Shown: positions 16,538 to 25,397 of the stretch, piece by piece | Numbering within the stretch: position 1 is the first letter of the stretch | Layout: every line of letters starts with the position of its first letter | From: Pseudomonadota bacterium | GTDB lineage: Bacteria; Pseudomonadota; Alphaproteobacteria; Acetobacterales; Acetobacteraceae | NCBI GenBank assembly: GCA_021818505.1 | Contig: JAKADX010000037.1 | Coordinates: 1 to 42,771, forward strand | DNA length: 42,771 bases | Direction of reading: 5' to 3' | Notes under the pieces: model-generated | What the model was told of the DNA's origin: nothing | The model's input: the letters and a program-made list of their open reading frames with translations, nothing else | Databases searched by the model: none | Position numbers and translations under genes: made by a program

Positions 16538-17412
16538 CGCGCCCGCACCGCCGTCAACACCGCGGCCGCCAACCGCATCGCGACATTGACATCGGCAACA
16601 CGCTGCAGACCGCGCCAGGCCGGCATGGAGTTCACTTCCAGCACCCAGAGCCGTCCATCTCGATCACGCAACAGATCGACCCCCGCATAACTGGCGCCGA
16701 CCGCGGCGGCCGCGCGCAACGCCACCTCCGTCATCTCGCGGTCCGGCAGCAGCGGCTCCGGCGTGCCGCCCTGCTTGATGTTGGTGATCCAAAACGCGCC
16801 GCGCCGCGTCATTGCCGCCAGCACCTCTCCGCCGCAGACGAACACGCGGTGATCACGGAAGCCTTCGCCGCCCGAAGCAATATGGCGTTGCAGATAATAC
16901 ACGCCGGCGACGGTCGCCGGCTCCGGCAGGTCGTCAACCGTCTCGATCCGCCGCAGCCCCTTGCCCTGCGCGCCGAACAGCGGCTTGAGCACCAGCGTGC
17001 CGCCGGCCGCGGCGAACACGGCGCGCGCGCGCTCGATCCCCTCCACTGTCCAGGTATCCGGCGTCGGCACGCCAGCGTGGGCGAGCAGGAAGCTAGTCAT
17101 CGACTTATCGACGCAGCGTTCGATCGCCCGCGCATCATTCCACACAGGCACGCCGAGCGCCGACAGCGCGTGCAGCACGCCCAGCCGCCGCGTCACCTGC
17201 TCGAAACTGCCGCCCGCCATCTCGCGCACCAGCACCGCATCAGGTGGCGCGTCGGCAAAGCCGGGCAGGTCGAGCCCGGTCGGGTGGCCGGTCGCGAACC
17301 CGCAGGAGTCCAGGTGCAGACGCACGACCGTCGCGCCGAGGGTGGCGAAGGCCGCTGTCAGCGCGCGTGCATGCCAGTCATATCCCTCGATCGTGAGCGC
17401 GATGCGCGTCAC
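16534..17412 (-). CDS. RimK-type ATP-grasp ligase (glutamate-ligase-like)
   Basis: A 292-residue ATP-grasp protein from GTG 17412, overlapping the mch stop by four bases. Motifs run in family order: CVDKSMTSFLLAHAGVPTPDTW, TLVLKPLFGAQGKGLRRIE (ATP loop), YYLQRHIASGGEGFRDHRVFV, and the metal site LWVLEVNSMPAW. RimK-like ligases add glutamate or similar groups; MptN in archaea does this to H4MPT. Here it could modify H4MPT-like pterin or build the polyglutamate tail of methylofuran. The substrate is not determined by sequence. Confidence 0.82.
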   Translation of the reverse strand: MTRIALTIEGYDWHARALTAAFATLGATVVRLHLDSCGFATGHPTGLDLPGFADAPPDAVLVREMAGGSFEQVTRRLGVLHALSALGVPVWNDARAIERCVDKSMTSFLLAHAGVPTPDTWTVEGIERARAVFAAAGGTLVLKPLFGAQGKGLRRIETVDDLPEPATVAGVYYLQRHIASGGEGFRDHRVFVCGGEVLAAMTRRGAFWITNIKQGGTPEPLLPDREMTEVALRAAAAVGASYAGVDLLRDRDGRLWVLEVNSMPAWRGLQRVADVNVAMRLAAAVLTAVRAR

Positions 17413-18380
17413 GCGAAGGAGGCGTCCAGCAGCGCCGCATCTACCCGTCCGGAGCGGAATGTTTCGCCGCTGTCGATTGCGGTGACGATGGCTTCGCCCG
17501 GCGAGAAAAGGTTCCGGTCGATCGCGTAGAAATCGCCGCGCGCGGCACGGAACACGTCCGCGAACGGGCGGCCGTAGTCGCGCGATGCGCTGGCCGGCAG
17601 CGCCTCGCACAGGGCGCGCGCCTCCGCCGCCGGCCCGGTGACATAGAGATGCACGCGCCCGCCGAAGATGATGGCGTCATTGGTGCGGCCCATCGCGGTC
17701 ACGAAATCGGGATGCGGTGGCGGCAGCGGCGCCGCACCCATTCCGTCCACCACGCGCTCCAGCGGAAAGCCCAGTTCGTGCAGCTTGTGCAGCGCCACTT
17801 CCAGCACGCGGGCCACCACCTGCACGCTGCCGGCCAGACTCTGCGTCGGCGCGAACAGGACCGCCAAATTCGCCGGCGCGACGCCGCACGCCTCGGCGAT
17901 CGTGGCCAGCAGCGGTGCGGGCGGCGGGCGCGGACTCTCGACCACCAGCACCGCGCCGTCGGCCTGGTCGGCGTAGTTCAACTCGGCAAACAGCTTCTCT
18001 CGCCGCGCCAGCGCGCGCGCGGGGCCTGAGCCGAGGGCGAAATAGGCGTTCGGTTTCTCACCGTGCGACAGACTCCACCCCGCGTACTGGCTCGCGAGGC
18101 ATGCCAGCACCGGCTGGGAGGAGCGCACCACGACGCCGAACGGCCAGCGCGGCAGGGCGGCATCGCTGCCGATCCGCACCTCTCCCAGCCCGCCCATGCA
18201 GATGTCCGCGATGCGCAACCCGGCAGAGATGCCACCGCGCGCGGCGGCGCCGGCATCCACCAGGGTCTCACCCTGTTCGCCCTTTGCGACGGCGAGGCGC
18301 AGCGGCTCCGCGTCGGCCAGCAGCGTTGCGAGCAGGCGGCGCGCGCGTGCGTTGACGCTGATCGCGGGCGGTTCGGTCAT
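17409..18380 (-). CDS. mch: Methenyl-H4MPT cyclohydrolase Mch
   Basis: A 323-residue cytoplasmic enzyme hydrolysing methenyl-H4MPT to formyl-H4MPT. ISVNARARRLLATLLADAE at the N-terminus, GISAGLRIADICMGGLGEV, SQYAGWSLSHGEK and FALGSGPARALA are typical of the family. Start ATG 18380 overlaps the upstream ATP-grasp stop (ATGA). It sits between the two ATP-grasp ligases in the operon mptG-mtdB-ligase-mch-ligase-citG-like-fae, so catabolic and cofactor genes are expressed together. Confidence 0.96.
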   Translation of the reverse strand: MTEPPAISVNARARRLLATLLADAEPLRLAVAKGEQGETLVDAGAAARGGISAGLRIADICMGGLGEVRIGSDAALPRWPFGVVVRSSQPVLACLASQYAGWSLSHGEKPNAYFALGSGPARALARREKLFAELNYADQADGAVLVVESPRPPPAPLLATIAEACGVAPANLAVLFAPTQSLAGSVQVVARVLEVALHKLHELGFPLERVVDGMGAAPLPPPHPDFVTAMGRTNDAIIFGGRVHLYVTGPAAEARALCEALPASASRDYGRPFADVFRAARGDFYAIDRNLFSPGEAIVTAIDSGETFRSGRVDAALLDASFA

Positions 18381-19477
18381 GGCGCTTCTCCGATCATGTC
18401 AAGCAGCTCGGCGGCACGGTGCTGCACTTGTGCGCGCGCCGCCTCGGGAGTGTCGGTGGCCGCACGCACGGTGCAGAGCGGCATCCCGGCCGCGACGGGG
18501 CCGGGACGCTGGCGGTCGGCGGACCAGTCCGGCCAGGCGAAACGGTCGGGCACGACGAGCTGGCGCGGGGCGTACACGACCGCTGCCGCTGCGGCGCCGC
18601 GCAGAAAAGGGGGGCGGTCGGGCAGATTTCCGTCGCAGGCGGCGAGGTGCTTGGCGAACAGCCGCGCGCCGGCGAACACATCCAGGGTGGCGCCGGGCCG
18701 GGGATTGATCTCCAGCAGGTCGTAGCCATCGTCGCGCAGCAGGAAATCCGCGCTGGCCAGGCCAGCCACGCCCACCGCTGCCGCGACGCGCGCGCCTGCA
18801 TCGGCCAACGCCGCCGCGTCAGCCGCAGTCAGGGAAGCGGGACGAACGGCGCCGCCGTAGCGGAACGGCGCGGACGGCGTCGGTGCGACCCATTGCTCGG
18901 AGAAACCCAGCACGATCGCCCTTGCCCCGTCGCCGAGCAGCAGCGCGGACACGGCGCGACCGCTGACCCGGCGCTGTACGTAGCGCGGCGGGCGCACCCG
19001 GCCGCGCGCCGGCCGGATATGCGCGCCGCCACCGGCGCCGGCGCGCTTCTCCAACCATGCGCCGGTCCCGTCTGGCACCATCGCGACCCCGGGATGCGGC
19101 ACGCCGCAACTGCGGCAGAGGGCCGCGAAGGCGAACGGATCCTTCAGCCGTGCCACGGCGGCCGGCGGGGTGCCAAGCAGACGATAGCGGGTCAGGGTGC
19201 GCAGCAGCGCCGGCCGGCCTTCCAACCCGGAGCCGCAGACCACGCCGATCGGCGCGCGGCCCTTCGCCAACCGTGCCAGCGCGGCGAGCAACGGCCGGCC
19301 CGCCGGGCCGCGCGACAGGCTGCCCGGCACCGTGAGGTGCGCGCTCGCCAGCGCCACTGTGTCGTCGTCGCCGAACATGTCGGCGACCAACGGCGCATAG
19401 CCGGCCTCGCGCGCCGCCGCCGCCAGAGCGCGACCGGAGACGGCGGCGATCAGCACGGGTCGTCCGTCATCGGACAA
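18377..19477 (-). CDS. ATP-grasp domain protein of the H4MPT/methylofuran cluster (MfnD-like candidate)
   Basis: A 366-residue ATP-grasp protein. A Rossmann-like start (VLIAAVSGRALAAAAREAGY) is followed by PLVADMFGDDDT, PFAFAALCRSCGVPHPG, a short central ATP-binding region, and the metal-binding YDLLEINPRPGATLDVF. Archaeal MfnD, tyramine-glutamate ligase in methanofuran synthesis, is in this superfamily. That assignment is a candidate only. The start is uncertain: TTG 19477 overlaps mtdB by 11 bases, and GTG 19456, seven codons later, also gives a natural N-terminus. Confidence 0.78.
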   Translation of the reverse strand: MSDDGRPVLIAAVSGRALAAAAREAGYAPLVADMFGDDDTVALASAHLTVPGSLSRGPAGRPLLAALARLAKGRAPIGVVCGSGLEGRPALLRTLTRYRLLGTPPAAVARLKDPFAFAALCRSCGVPHPGVAMVPDGTGAWLEKRAGAGGGAHIRPARGRVRPPRYVQRRVSGRAVSALLLGDGARAIVLGFSEQWVAPTPSAPFRYGGAVRPASLTAADAAALADAGARVAAAVGVAGLASADFLLRDDGYDLLEINPRPGATLDVFAGARLFAKHLAACDGNLPDRPPFLRGAAAAAVVYAPRQLVVPDRFAWPDWSADRQRPGPVAAGMPLCTVRAATDTPEAARAQVQHRAAELLDMIGEAP

Positions 19478-20360
19478 GGTCGCGCGCGAGGGCGAATGCG
19501 TCGCGGAAGTCCAGCGCCACCGGCTTCTCCGCCTCGATCATGCGGCGGAACAATCCCGCCTCGGTCGCCGATTTGGTAGGCCCGATCGCCAACGCGCCGA
19601 TGCCGAGCGAGCCGCCGTCCAGCTTGGCGCCGTCGGCCATCACGTCCAGCCCCTCGACGCCGAGCGGCGGCACCGCGTTCACGTCCGCGACCGCCAGGAG
19701 GTGCGGTGCGCCGCGCAGCAGTTCCGCGTCGAGGATCCGCACGCCGGCCCGGCCGGCGCAGAACGCGACATCGGCCGATCGCAGCACCGTGCCGATCCGC
19801 GCGTGGTCACTGCCGTCGGCTGCCTCCACCGTCGCGGAGAACCGACGCGCGATCTCTCCGGCCGCACGTCCGACTCGCGCCACGCCGTCATGGCCGACCA
19901 GCGTGACCTGGGCCCCCTCCAGCGCCGCGATCACGCCGGAGGCGAAGCCGACGACGCCGGTCGCGCCGAACACCGCGATGCGAAGGCCGCGCAACTCCCG
20001 CCCACGTTCCCGGCGCAGCAGCCGTTCGACATGCGCCACCATCGCGGCGGCGGTGGTGAAGGAGCCGGCGGGATCGGCGAACAGCGACACCTTGAACGGC
20101 GGCACCATCGCCGCCTGCGCGCGCTGCATCATGTCCAGCGCCAGCAATGCGTCCTTGCCGGCGAAGAATATTCCGGTGCAGCGTCCGCGCTTGGGCGGGC
20201 GCGAGAAGATCGCGTCCTGCACCAGGCCGGTGATCTCCTCCAGCGTCACCGATCCGTACGGCACCACGATGTCGTAGCCTGCATCCAGCGCGATGTTGGC
20301 GTCGAACGGACTGACATGCTTGAGCGGACTCAGCATGTGCAGGATCTGCTTGTCGGGCAT
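19467..20360 (-). CDS. mtdB: NAD(P)-dependent methylene-H4MPT dehydrogenase MtdB
   Basis: A 297-residue enzyme oxidising methylene-H4MPT to methenyl-H4MPT. The N-terminus KQILHMLSPLKHVSPFDAN is typical of MtdB/MtdA. The Rossmann nucleotide loop is IAVFGATGVVGFASGV. MtdB rather than MtdA is inferred from the complete H4MPT neighbourhood and absence of H4F genes. Start ATG 20360 follows GGAGAG. It is preceded by mptG with a 14-bp gap. Confidence 0.93.
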   Translation of the reverse strand: MPDKQILHMLSPLKHVSPFDANIALDAGYDIVVPYGSVTLEEITGLVQDAIFSRPPKRGRCTGIFFAGKDALLALDMMQRAQAAMVPPFKVSLFADPAGSFTTAAAMVAHVERLLRRERGRELRGLRIAVFGATGVVGFASGVIAALEGAQVTLVGHDGVARVGRAAGEIARRFSATVEAADGSDHARIGTVLRSADVAFCAGRAGVRILDAELLRGAPHLLAVADVNAVPPLGVEGLDVMADGAKLDGGSLGIGALAIGPTKSATEAGLFRRMIEAEKPVALDFRDAFALARDLVR

Positions 20361-20374
20361 TGGTATCCTCTCCC

Positions 20375-21325
20375 TTATTGCTCTGCGGGCGCCAGCATTG
20401 CGCCGTGATTGCGGGCGCGGCAGATCACGACCTCGGGCATGTCCGGCGCGTGCGCCAGCCGCGCGCTGAGCCACGATGCCGCGTCGGCATCGGGCGCGAA
20501 GGCGAATCCGCTCGGGCCCCAGGAACTCTGCCCCAACCCGTGCGCGCCCAACGCCGCCAACCTGTCCAGCGCGGCGGCGACGCGCGGGCTGGTGAAGCGA
20601 CCGCCCTGCGCTGGCGCAAAATGATCGCCGAGCGCCCGCTGCATCCGCGTCACCGCGCCTCCAAACCCCGCCAGATCGCGCTCCACCAGCGCCGGCAGCG
20701 CGCCCATCAGCGCCAGCCGGCACAATTCTCCCGCCGTCGCCGCAGGCATCGGCGGCAGGGCGGCGAATGCGTCGCGCTCCCCGGCCCCCGACAGCCCCGC
20801 GCGCGCAGGGTCGAGCAGCAGCAGCACGCGCCAGTCCTCCGGGACATCGAGCCGGGCGAGCAACGGCGGCAACGACTCGGTCGCGCCGCGCCCGCCGTCA
20901 ATCGCCAGCCCGCCCTGCGCAAACAATGCAATGCCGACCCCCGAGCGCGTCCCCCGGCCAAGCAGGGCGGCATCCGAGCGCAAATCCGGATCCAGCCCGT
21001 GCAGCCGTCGCAGGGCGGACGCCACGGCCAGCGCAAGCTGCGTCCCCGAGCCGAGGCCGGCATGGGCTGGCATCGCCGTCTCGATCAGAAGGGTGTGCGC
21101 TCTGGGCAGGTCGAGTGCGGCGGCGAGCGTGTCCAGATACCGCCCGGCGCGCGCGCCCTCAGGCCCGCGCACTTCGGCGCGGGCCGAGCGGCGGAGCACG
21201 ATTCGCGTCTGCGGCCCGTCCAGCGCGAGGCCGATGCTGCCGAATCTGCGTCCGAAACCGAAATTGAGGTCGAGGAACCCCAGGTGCAGACGTGCCCCGC
21301 AGGTCACCCTCACGGACTCTGTCAT
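20375..21325 (-). CDS. mptG: Beta-ribofuranosylaminobenzene 5'-phosphate synthase MptG (GHMP-kinase fold)
   Basis: A 316-residue protein that performs the first committed step of methanopterin synthesis, joining 4-aminobenzoate (or 4-hydroxybenzoate in some archaea) to PRPP with loss of CO2. VTCGARLHLGFLDLNFGFGRRFGSIG is conserved, and the GHMP-type loop AHAGLGSGTQLALAVASAL marks the family. ARAGLSGAGERDAF and GLGQSSWGPSGFAF are further signatures. It is the first gene of the long minus-strand operon that ends at fae, and is divergent from the phhB-like-fhc operon across a 145-bp shared control region. Confidence 0.93.
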   Translation of the reverse strand: MTESVRVTCGARLHLGFLDLNFGFGRRFGSIGLALDGPQTRIVLRRSARAEVRGPEGARAGRYLDTLAAALDLPRAHTLLIETAMPAHAGLGSGTQLALAVASALRRLHGLDPDLRSDAALLGRGTRSGVGIALFAQGGLAIDGGRGATESLPPLLARLDVPEDWRVLLLLDPARAGLSGAGERDAFAALPPMPAATAGELCRLALMGALPALVERDLAGFGGAVTRMQRALGDHFAPAQGGRFTSPRVAAALDRLAALGAHGLGQSSWGPSGFAFAPDADAASWLSARLAHAPDMPEVVICRARNHGAMLAPAEQ

Positions 21326-21360
21326 CGCAGCGCGGCGTCTCCCTCGGTCGGCAAGCCGCA

Positions 21361-21389
21361 TTGTGCGCTGCCCGGCGAGCGCACATATT
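21361..21389 (+). promoter_or_regulatory. Candidate promoter with an embedded operator for the phhB-like-fhc operon
   Basis: TTGTGC (21361-21366) and CATATT (21384-21389) are separated by 17 bp, giving a plausible sigma-70 promoter toward the fhc operon. The spacer carries a perfect 7-bp inverted repeat, GTGCGCT (21363-21369) and AGCGCAC (21378-21384), with an 8-bp centre. A dimeric regulator bound here would block this promoter. The region also serves mptG in the other direction, whose promoter was not resolved. Confidence 0.45.
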
Positions 21390-21470
21390 CGCCCAACGCA
21401 CGGCGAAGGGAAGTCCGACCGGGACGGCAAACGCGAAACGGTCGCAATTTCCGGCGAAAGGGAGGTCCAG

Positions 21471-21851
21471 ATGAACACCGCGCCCAAGGAGGTCGCATTC
21501 TCCGAGGCTGAGATCGCGGAGCGCCTGCAACGCCTGCCGCACTGGACCTATGAACGCGGTTGGATCCGCCGCAAGTACCGTACCCATTCCTGGAAAGGAA
21601 CATTGATGGTGGTGAACGCTGTCGGGCATCTGGCCGAAGCCGCCTGGCACCATCCCGACATCACCGCCTCCTACGCCTGGGTGGAGGTGCGGCTGATGAC
21701 GCATACGGCGAAGGGGATCACGGCCAAGGATTTCGAACTGGCGACGAAGATCGAGGAGGTCGTGCAGTGGCGCCCTGGCCGTGCCGGCGGCGCGCTGGAG
21801 GGAACGCCCGAGCACGACGCGCGCTTCGCCTACATCAAGTACGACGACTGA
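21471..21851 (+). CDS. Pterin-4a-carbinolamine dehydratase-like protein
   Basis: A 126-residue protein of the PCD/DCoH family from ATG 21471, with GGGAGG upstream. The active-site signature is intact: Glu56, His60-His61-Pro62, Tyr68, His78 and Asp87 in EAAWHHPDITASY to TAKDF. Normal members dehydrate 4a-hydroxytetrahydrobiopterin, made by aromatic amino acid hydroxylases; no such hydroxylase is in the window. Leading the fhc operon suggests a role in pterin handling for H4MPT, for example recycling a 4a-hydroxylated form. That is inference. Confidence 0.9.
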   Translation: MNTAPKEVAFSEAEIAERLQRLPHWTYERGWIRRKYRTHSWKGTLMVVNAVGHLAEAAWHHPDITASYAWVEVRLMTHTAKGITAKDFELATKIEEVVQWRPGRAGGALEGTPEHDARFAYIKYDD

Positions 21852-21868
21852 ACGAAGGCGATCGTCGA

Positions 21869-22900
21869 ATGTTCGAACTGGTGGACGCGGAGGCCGCACT
21901 TGACGGCCGCCCCGCTCCCTTGCCGCAAGGAATCGCCGCCGCCGCCGCGCTGCTCGCCGGGGCGGCCGCACCTGTCATCGCCGGCCTGCGCACCGATGCC
22001 GCCGGCGCCGTAGCCGCAGTTGCTCTGGCGCGCCGGCTTGGCGCGGTGCTCGACCACGCCGAGTCCGAGGCGGTGCTGCGCGACCTCGACGCCATGCGCA
22101 TCGGCGGCTGGATCGTCACCACGCCGGCGCAGGCACGCGCGTTCGCCGATCTCGTCCTGATCGTGGGCGACCCCGCGCCCGACGTGCTCGCGGCGCTCGC
22201 GCTCGAGCGGCCGCCGATGCTGGACGCCGAGCAACGGCCGCGCCGGGTGCTGCGTCTCGCGGCCGGCGAGACACTAGCGGTCAGGCTCGGCCTGCTGCGT
22301 GCGCTGGCGAAGCGCCGCGAGGTTGCGGCGCCGCACGATCTCGTGACCCTGGCCGAGGCGCTCGCCGGTGCGCGCTATGGCGTCGTGGTCTGGTCAGCGG
22401 CGCAACTATCATCTCTCGCCATCGAGATGCTGTGCGGGCTGATCGAGGACCTCAGTGCCGCCACGCGCTACGCCGGCCTGCCGTTGCCCGCGCCGGGCAA
22501 TGCCGCCGGTGTGGCGCAGGCGCTGGGCTGGGAGACCGGGTTTCCGTTTCGCATCGCCTTCCGCGACGGCATGCCGCGCCACGACCCGGTGCATTACGAG
22601 GCGACGCGCATGGTGGCGAGCGGGGAGGCGGATGCGGTGTTGTGGCTGGACGCGTTGGGTGGCGGACCGCCGCCGTGGAGGAAGCAGGTGAGGCTGGTGG
22701 CACTGGCGCCGCCTGGGACGCGGTTCGCCGATCCGCCCGAAGTGGCGCTGGCGGTCGGAAGGCCCGGCATCGACCATGCCGGGGCGCTGTTTCATCCCGT
22801 AGCCGCCGCGGTGCTCGCGGCGCTGCCGACCGCGCCGCTGCCCCGTCCGACCGCTGCCGATCTGCTCGGCCGCATCCAGGCGGCGCTGCCGGCATGTTAA
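21869..22900 (+). CDS. fhcB: Formyltransferase/hydrolase complex subunit B (FhcB)
   Basis: A 343-residue subunit related to formylmethanofuran dehydrogenase FwdB. Unlike the archaeal redox protein, it lacks the N-terminal iron-sulfur cysteines and the molybdopterin cysteine/selenocysteine region; only two scattered cysteines are seen. This agrees with the bacterial Fhc complex being a hydrolase that releases formate without redox chemistry. Conserved stretches include AALLAGAAAPVIAGLRTDAAGA and HDPVHYEATRMVASGEADAVLWLDALGG. It overlaps fhcA by seven bases. Confidence 0.9.
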   Translation: MFELVDAEAALDGRPAPLPQGIAAAAALLAGAAAPVIAGLRTDAAGAVAAVALARRLGAVLDHAESEAVLRDLDAMRIGGWIVTTPAQARAFADLVLIVGDPAPDVLAALALERPPMLDAEQRPRRVLRLAAGETLAVRLGLLRALAKRREVAAPHDLVTLAEALAGARYGVVVWSAAQLSSLAIEMLCGLIEDLSAATRYAGLPLPAPGNAAGVAQALGWETGFPFRIAFRDGMPRHDPVHYEATRMVASGEADAVLWLDALGGGPPPWRKQVRLVALAPPGTRFADPPEVALAVGRPGIDHAGALFHPVAAAVLAALPTAPLPRPTAADLLGRIQAALPAC

Positions 22901-24504
22901 CGCGCATTACTGGTGGGCGCGTTATCGACCCGGCGCATGGCCGCGACGGCGTGGGCGACGTGTGGTTCGAGGATGGACGCATCGTCCCGCCGCCAACCGG
23001 CCGCGCCGCTGATGCCAGCTATGACGCCCAGGGCGCGATCGTGCTCGCCGGCGGGATCGACATCCACTCGCACATCGCCGGCAGCAACCTGAACACCGCC
23101 CGGCTGCTGCTGCCCGATTTGCGGCGCGACGGCAGCTTCGACGGTGCGCCGGCGAGTTTCGAGATTGGGCGGCTCTATGCGCAGATGGGCTTCTCGCTCG
23201 TGGTCGAGCCGGCAATCTCGCCCACCGTCGCGATGCAGGCGCAGCTGGAGCTGGCTGCGATCCCGTTCATCGACCGAGCCATCCTGGCGGTGGTCGGCAA
23301 CGAAGATTTCCTGTTCCACCTGATGCGCGCGGACGACGGCGCCAACGCGATCGCCGACTATGTCGCGCGCGCGCTGGCCGGCAGCCGCGCGCTGGGCGTG
23401 AAATGCATCAATCCGGGCGCGGCGGCGGCGCTCAAGGCGAATGCGCGCGCGTTCGGGCTGGATGACGTGGTGCCGCGCTGGGGCTTCTCCTCGCGCGCCA
23501 TCATCCATGCCTTGCAGCAGGCAGTGGCGACGACAGGGGTGGTGCATCCGCTGCATCTGCACTGCAGCAATCTCGGCCTACCCGGCAACGTCGAGACGGC
23601 GCTGGCCACCATCGAGGCTGCCGAGGGACGGCCGCTGCATCTGGCGCATCTGCAGTTCTACGCCTACGGCACCGAGGGGCCGCGCAAATTCTCCTCCGCC
23701 GCGCCACGACTGGCGGAGGCGGTGAACCGCGAGAAGAACATCACCGTCGATGTCGGACAGGTGATGTTCGGGCAGACGGTGACGGTGTCGTGCGACGTGC
23801 TGCGGCAGTTCAACGGCCGCCACAGCGCGCATCCGCGCACCTGGTCGATCGCGGAGGACATTGGTAACGGCGGTGGCGTCGTGCCGTTCCGCTACCGGCG
23901 CACGAGTTTTGCCAACGCCGTGCAGTTCGCTGCCGGGCTGGAGCTGTTCCTGCTGATCGACGACCCGACGCGCGTGTTCTTCACCACCGACCATCCGAAC
24001 GGCGCGCCGTTCACCACCTATCCCGACCTTTTCGCGCTGCTGATGGATCGCGAATTGCGGGCGCAATGGCTGGCAACCTTGCCGCAGGAGGCGGTGGCGA
24101 TGACGACGCTGCCCGCGATCGCGCGGGAATATACCTGGCCGGAGATCGCGATGATGACGCGCACGGCGCCGGCGCGACTCCTCGGCCTGGTCGATCGCGG
24201 CCACCTCGCGCCCGGCGCGCGCGCCGACATTGCAGTCTATCGCCCGCAGGCCGATCGTGCCGCGATGTTCCGACACGCCGCGCTGGTATTCAAGGACGGC
24301 GTGCTGGTGGCGCGCGACGGCGAGGTCACGACGCCACGCTTCGGCCGCGTGCTGCACTCCTCACCCGGTTTCGACCGCGCGATCGACACTCGGCTCGCCG
24401 GGTTCTTCGAGGATACCTACGGCGTCCCGCATCGCGCCTTCGACGTGGCCGCCGAGCTGGTCGGCGGCACGGAGCATTTCGAGGTCGTGCCGTGCCGGAG
24501 CTGA
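22894..24504 (+). CDS. fhcA: Formyltransferase/hydrolase complex subunit A (FhcA), formyl-methylofuran hydrolase
   Basis: A 536-residue amidohydrolase-fold subunit that hydrolyses formyl-methylofuran to formate. His58 and His60 in GGIDIHSHIAG form the first metal motif. VKCINPGAAAALKANA contains the bridging lysine, PLHLHCSNLGLPGN and HLAHLQFYAYG bring further histidines, and FTTDHPNGAPFTTYPDL carries the late aspartate. The length matches bacterial FhcA. ATG 22894 overlaps fhcB, and its end overlaps fhcD by 13 bases, so assembly is probably coupled to translation. Confidence 0.95.
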   Translation: MLTRITGGRVIDPAHGRDGVGDVWFEDGRIVPPPTGRAADASYDAQGAIVLAGGIDIHSHIAGSNLNTARLLLPDLRRDGSFDGAPASFEIGRLYAQMGFSLVVEPAISPTVAMQAQLELAAIPFIDRAILAVVGNEDFLFHLMRADDGANAIADYVARALAGSRALGVKCINPGAAAALKANARAFGLDDVVPRWGFSSRAIIHALQQAVATTGVVHPLHLHCSNLGLPGNVETALATIEAAEGRPLHLAHLQFYAYGTEGPRKFSSAAPRLAEAVNREKNITVDVGQVMFGQTVTVSCDVLRQFNGRHSAHPRTWSIAEDIGNGGGVVPFRYRRTSFANAVQFAAGLELFLLIDDPTRVFFTTDHPNGAPFTTYPDLFALLMDRELRAQWLATLPQEAVAMTTLPAIAREYTWPEIAMMTRTAPARLLGLVDRGHLAPGARADIAVYRPQADRAAMFRHAALVFKDGVLVARDGEVTTPRFGRVLHSSPGFDRAIDTRLAGFFEDTYGVPHRAFDVAAELVGGTEHFEVVPCRS

Positions 24505-25397
24505 CCCGCAACGGCGTGCGTATCGACGACACCTTCGCCGAAGCCTTCGACATGCGCGCGACCGCGCTGGTCATCACCGCGCACGACGCACGCTGGGCGC
24601 GGCAGGCGGCGCTCACCATGACCGGCTTTGCGACGTCCGTGATCGGCTGCGGGGTCGAGGCAGCGATCGACGCCGAGCTTGACCCAGACGCGACACCCGA
24701 CGGACGCCCGGGCGCGCGCGTGCTGATCTTCGCCGCCTCCACGTCCGAGTTGCAGCGCCAGTTGCAGGCCCGCGTCGGGCAATGCGTGCTGACCAGTCCC
24801 GGCTCGGCCTGCTACGCCGGCCTCGACGGCGCCGAGCGGCTGCGGCTGGGTGATGCGCTGCGCTATTTCGGCGATGGCTGGCAGATTTCCAAACGGCTCG
24901 ACGGGCGCCGTTACTGGCGCGTGCCGGTGCTGGACGGGGAGTTTGTCTGTGAGGGCACGACCGCGCTCACCAAGCTGGCGGTCGGCGGCGGCAATCTGCT
25001 GCTGCTCGGGCGCTCGTCAGCCGCCACGTTGCGGGCGGCGGAGGCGGTCGTCGCGGCGGTGGCGGCGACGCCCGGTGCGATCGCGCCGTTTCCCGGCGGC
25101 ATCGCGCGTTCCGGCTCCAAGGTCGGATCGAAATACCCGGCGGCGATCGCCTCGACCAACGATGCCTTTTGCCCGACGTTGCTCGGCCTGGTGCGATCGA
25201 GCCTCGACGCCGATACCGCCGCGGTGCTGGAGGTGGTGATCGACGGGCTGACGCCGCAGGCAGTTGGCGAAGCGATGCGCGCCGGCCTCGCCGCCGCGGT
25301 GGCACTGGGGCCCGAGGTGGGCGCCTATCGTGTCTCGGCCGGCAATTACGGCGGCAAGCTCGGCCGCCACCACTTCCATCTCAAGGACATCGTCTGA
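24492..25397 (+). CDS. fhcD: Formylmethanofuran:H4MPT formyltransferase FhcD
   Basis: A 301-residue formyltransferase moving the formyl group from formyl-H4MPT to methylofuran within the Fhc complex. It starts at GTG 24492 (PELTRNGVRIDDTFAEAF). Conserved parts are QCVLTSPGSACYAGLDGAERL, GGIARSGSKVGSKYPAAIASTND and a C-terminal YRVSAGNYGGKLGRHHFHL. The stop TGA overlaps the fhcC ATG by one base. Confidence 0.95.
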   Translation: MPELTRNGVRIDDTFAEAFDMRATALVITAHDARWARQAALTMTGFATSVIGCGVEAAIDAELDPDATPDGRPGARVLIFAASTSELQRQLQARVGQCVLTSPGSACYAGLDGAERLRLGDALRYFGDGWQISKRLDGRRYWRVPVLDGEFVCEGTTALTKLAVGGGNLLLLGRSSAATLRAAEAVVAAVAATPGAIAPFPGGIARSGSKVGSKYPAAIASTNDAFCPTLLGLVRSSLDADTAAVLEVVIDGLTPQAVGEAMRAGLAAAVALGPEVGAYRVSAGNYGGKLGRHHFHLKDIV

